From Desulfomonile tiedjei (GTDB lineage Bacteria > Desulfobacterota > Desulfomonilia > Desulfomonilales > Desulfomonilaceae): a stretch of 14,075 nt of DNA. The notes beneath the pieces were generated by a model that saw only the letters and a list, made by a program, of their open reading frames with translations, did no database searches and was not told the origin of the DNA. Made by a program: the position numbers and the translations under genes. The first letter of the stretch is position 1; every line of letters begins with the position of its first letter. This document shows positions 13,924 to 14,075 of the stretch, one piece after another. Where the stretch lies: the NCBI GenBank assembly GCA_020718965.1, contig DYRE01000019.1:1-14075 (forward strand). The letters run 5' to 3'.

Positions 13924-14075
13924 CTAGTTGTCTGCCAGCAAAAGCCTCTTGATGGCTTTCCAGAGTATCTTGATATCCTCTTCCAGATTCCTCGTCGCTG
14001 TATAATAATTTTCAACAGCTACTTTTTCGTCTTCGAGCGCATCTTCTGAGCACTCTGCGTCAACAGGCGTAAATA
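13924..14075 (-). CDS. C-terminal end of a possible bacterial sugar transferase (truncated by window edge)
   Basis: The last 49 residues of a frame that enters from the right edge and stops with TAG at 13924-13926. The segment YYTATRNLEEDIKILWKAI aligns without gaps with the typical C-terminus of initiating undecaprenyl-phosphate sugar transferases (YY....(N/W).L..D.KILW.T.). Such enzymes load the first sugar of an exopolysaccharide or O-antigen unit on the lipid carrier. The rest of the gene is not visible and the tail is short, so this is tentative. It would fit the nearby polyprenol-glycosyltransferase and amidotransferase genes. Its stop lies about 115 bp upstream of the STAS start on the same strand; that gap holds no convincing terminator. 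Confidence 0.45.
   Translation of the reverse strand, partial: FTPVDAECSEDALEDEKVAVENYYTATRNLEEDIKILWKAIKRLLLADN

Overview
The window looks like chromosomal DNA of an anaerobic, Gram-negative, Desulfobacterota-like (deltaproteobacterial) bacterium. That assignment is an inference. It rests on a tungsten/molybdenum-type aldehyde:ferredoxin oxidoreductase beside an iron-dependent alcohol dehydrogenase, an AMIN-domain envelope protein, a partner-switching cassette, and moderate GC with dense gene packing. No insertion sequence, CRISPR array, phage gene or rRNA was seen.

Layout. Positions 1-1829 (+) hold a two-gene potassium uptake unit: a 5'-truncated KtrB/TrkH-type pore subunit overlapping a KtrA/TrkA-type NAD-binding regulator. 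Positions 1838-4232 (-) hold a tight four-gene operon, in transcription order: membrane-anchored rhodanese, MauE/DoxX-type membrane protein with a DCGCF motif, PsiE-like membrane protein, and polysaccharide-deacetylase-like protein. An AT-rich divergent intergenic region follows, containing a small inverted repeat beside a TTGACA box and a possible 28-codon ORF that overlaps the next gene. Positions 4459-5505 (+) encode an exported AMIN-domain protein.

Positions 5793-9368 (+) form a three-gene catabolic unit: iron-containing alcohol dehydrogenase, a free-standing SCP2 lipid-binding protein, and an AOR-family tungstoenzyme. The two enzymes could act in sequence (alcohol to aldehyde to acid, yielding NADH and reduced ferredoxin). 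The SCP2 protein hints that the substrate is hydrophobic. A terminator-like hairpin sits inside the last codons of the AOR gene, which converges on the next operon with only a 20-bp gap.

Positions 9389-12191 (-) encode a family 2 glycosyltransferase followed by a glutamine-dependent asparagine-synthetase-like amidotransferase, probably for surface polysaccharide. Next come a CAU-anticodon tRNA (probably elongator Met) with a good promoter, and then a cassette (-) of STAS antagonist, RsbW-like ATP-binding protein and HPt protein. The window ends with the C-terminal 49 residues of a protein resembling a bacterial sugar transferase.

The most interesting units are the ADH-SCP2-AOR operon, the rhodanese-MauE-PsiE-deacetylase operon and the STAS-HATPase-HPt cassette. 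For each, the individual families are recognisable but the combined function is not evident from the sequence alone.
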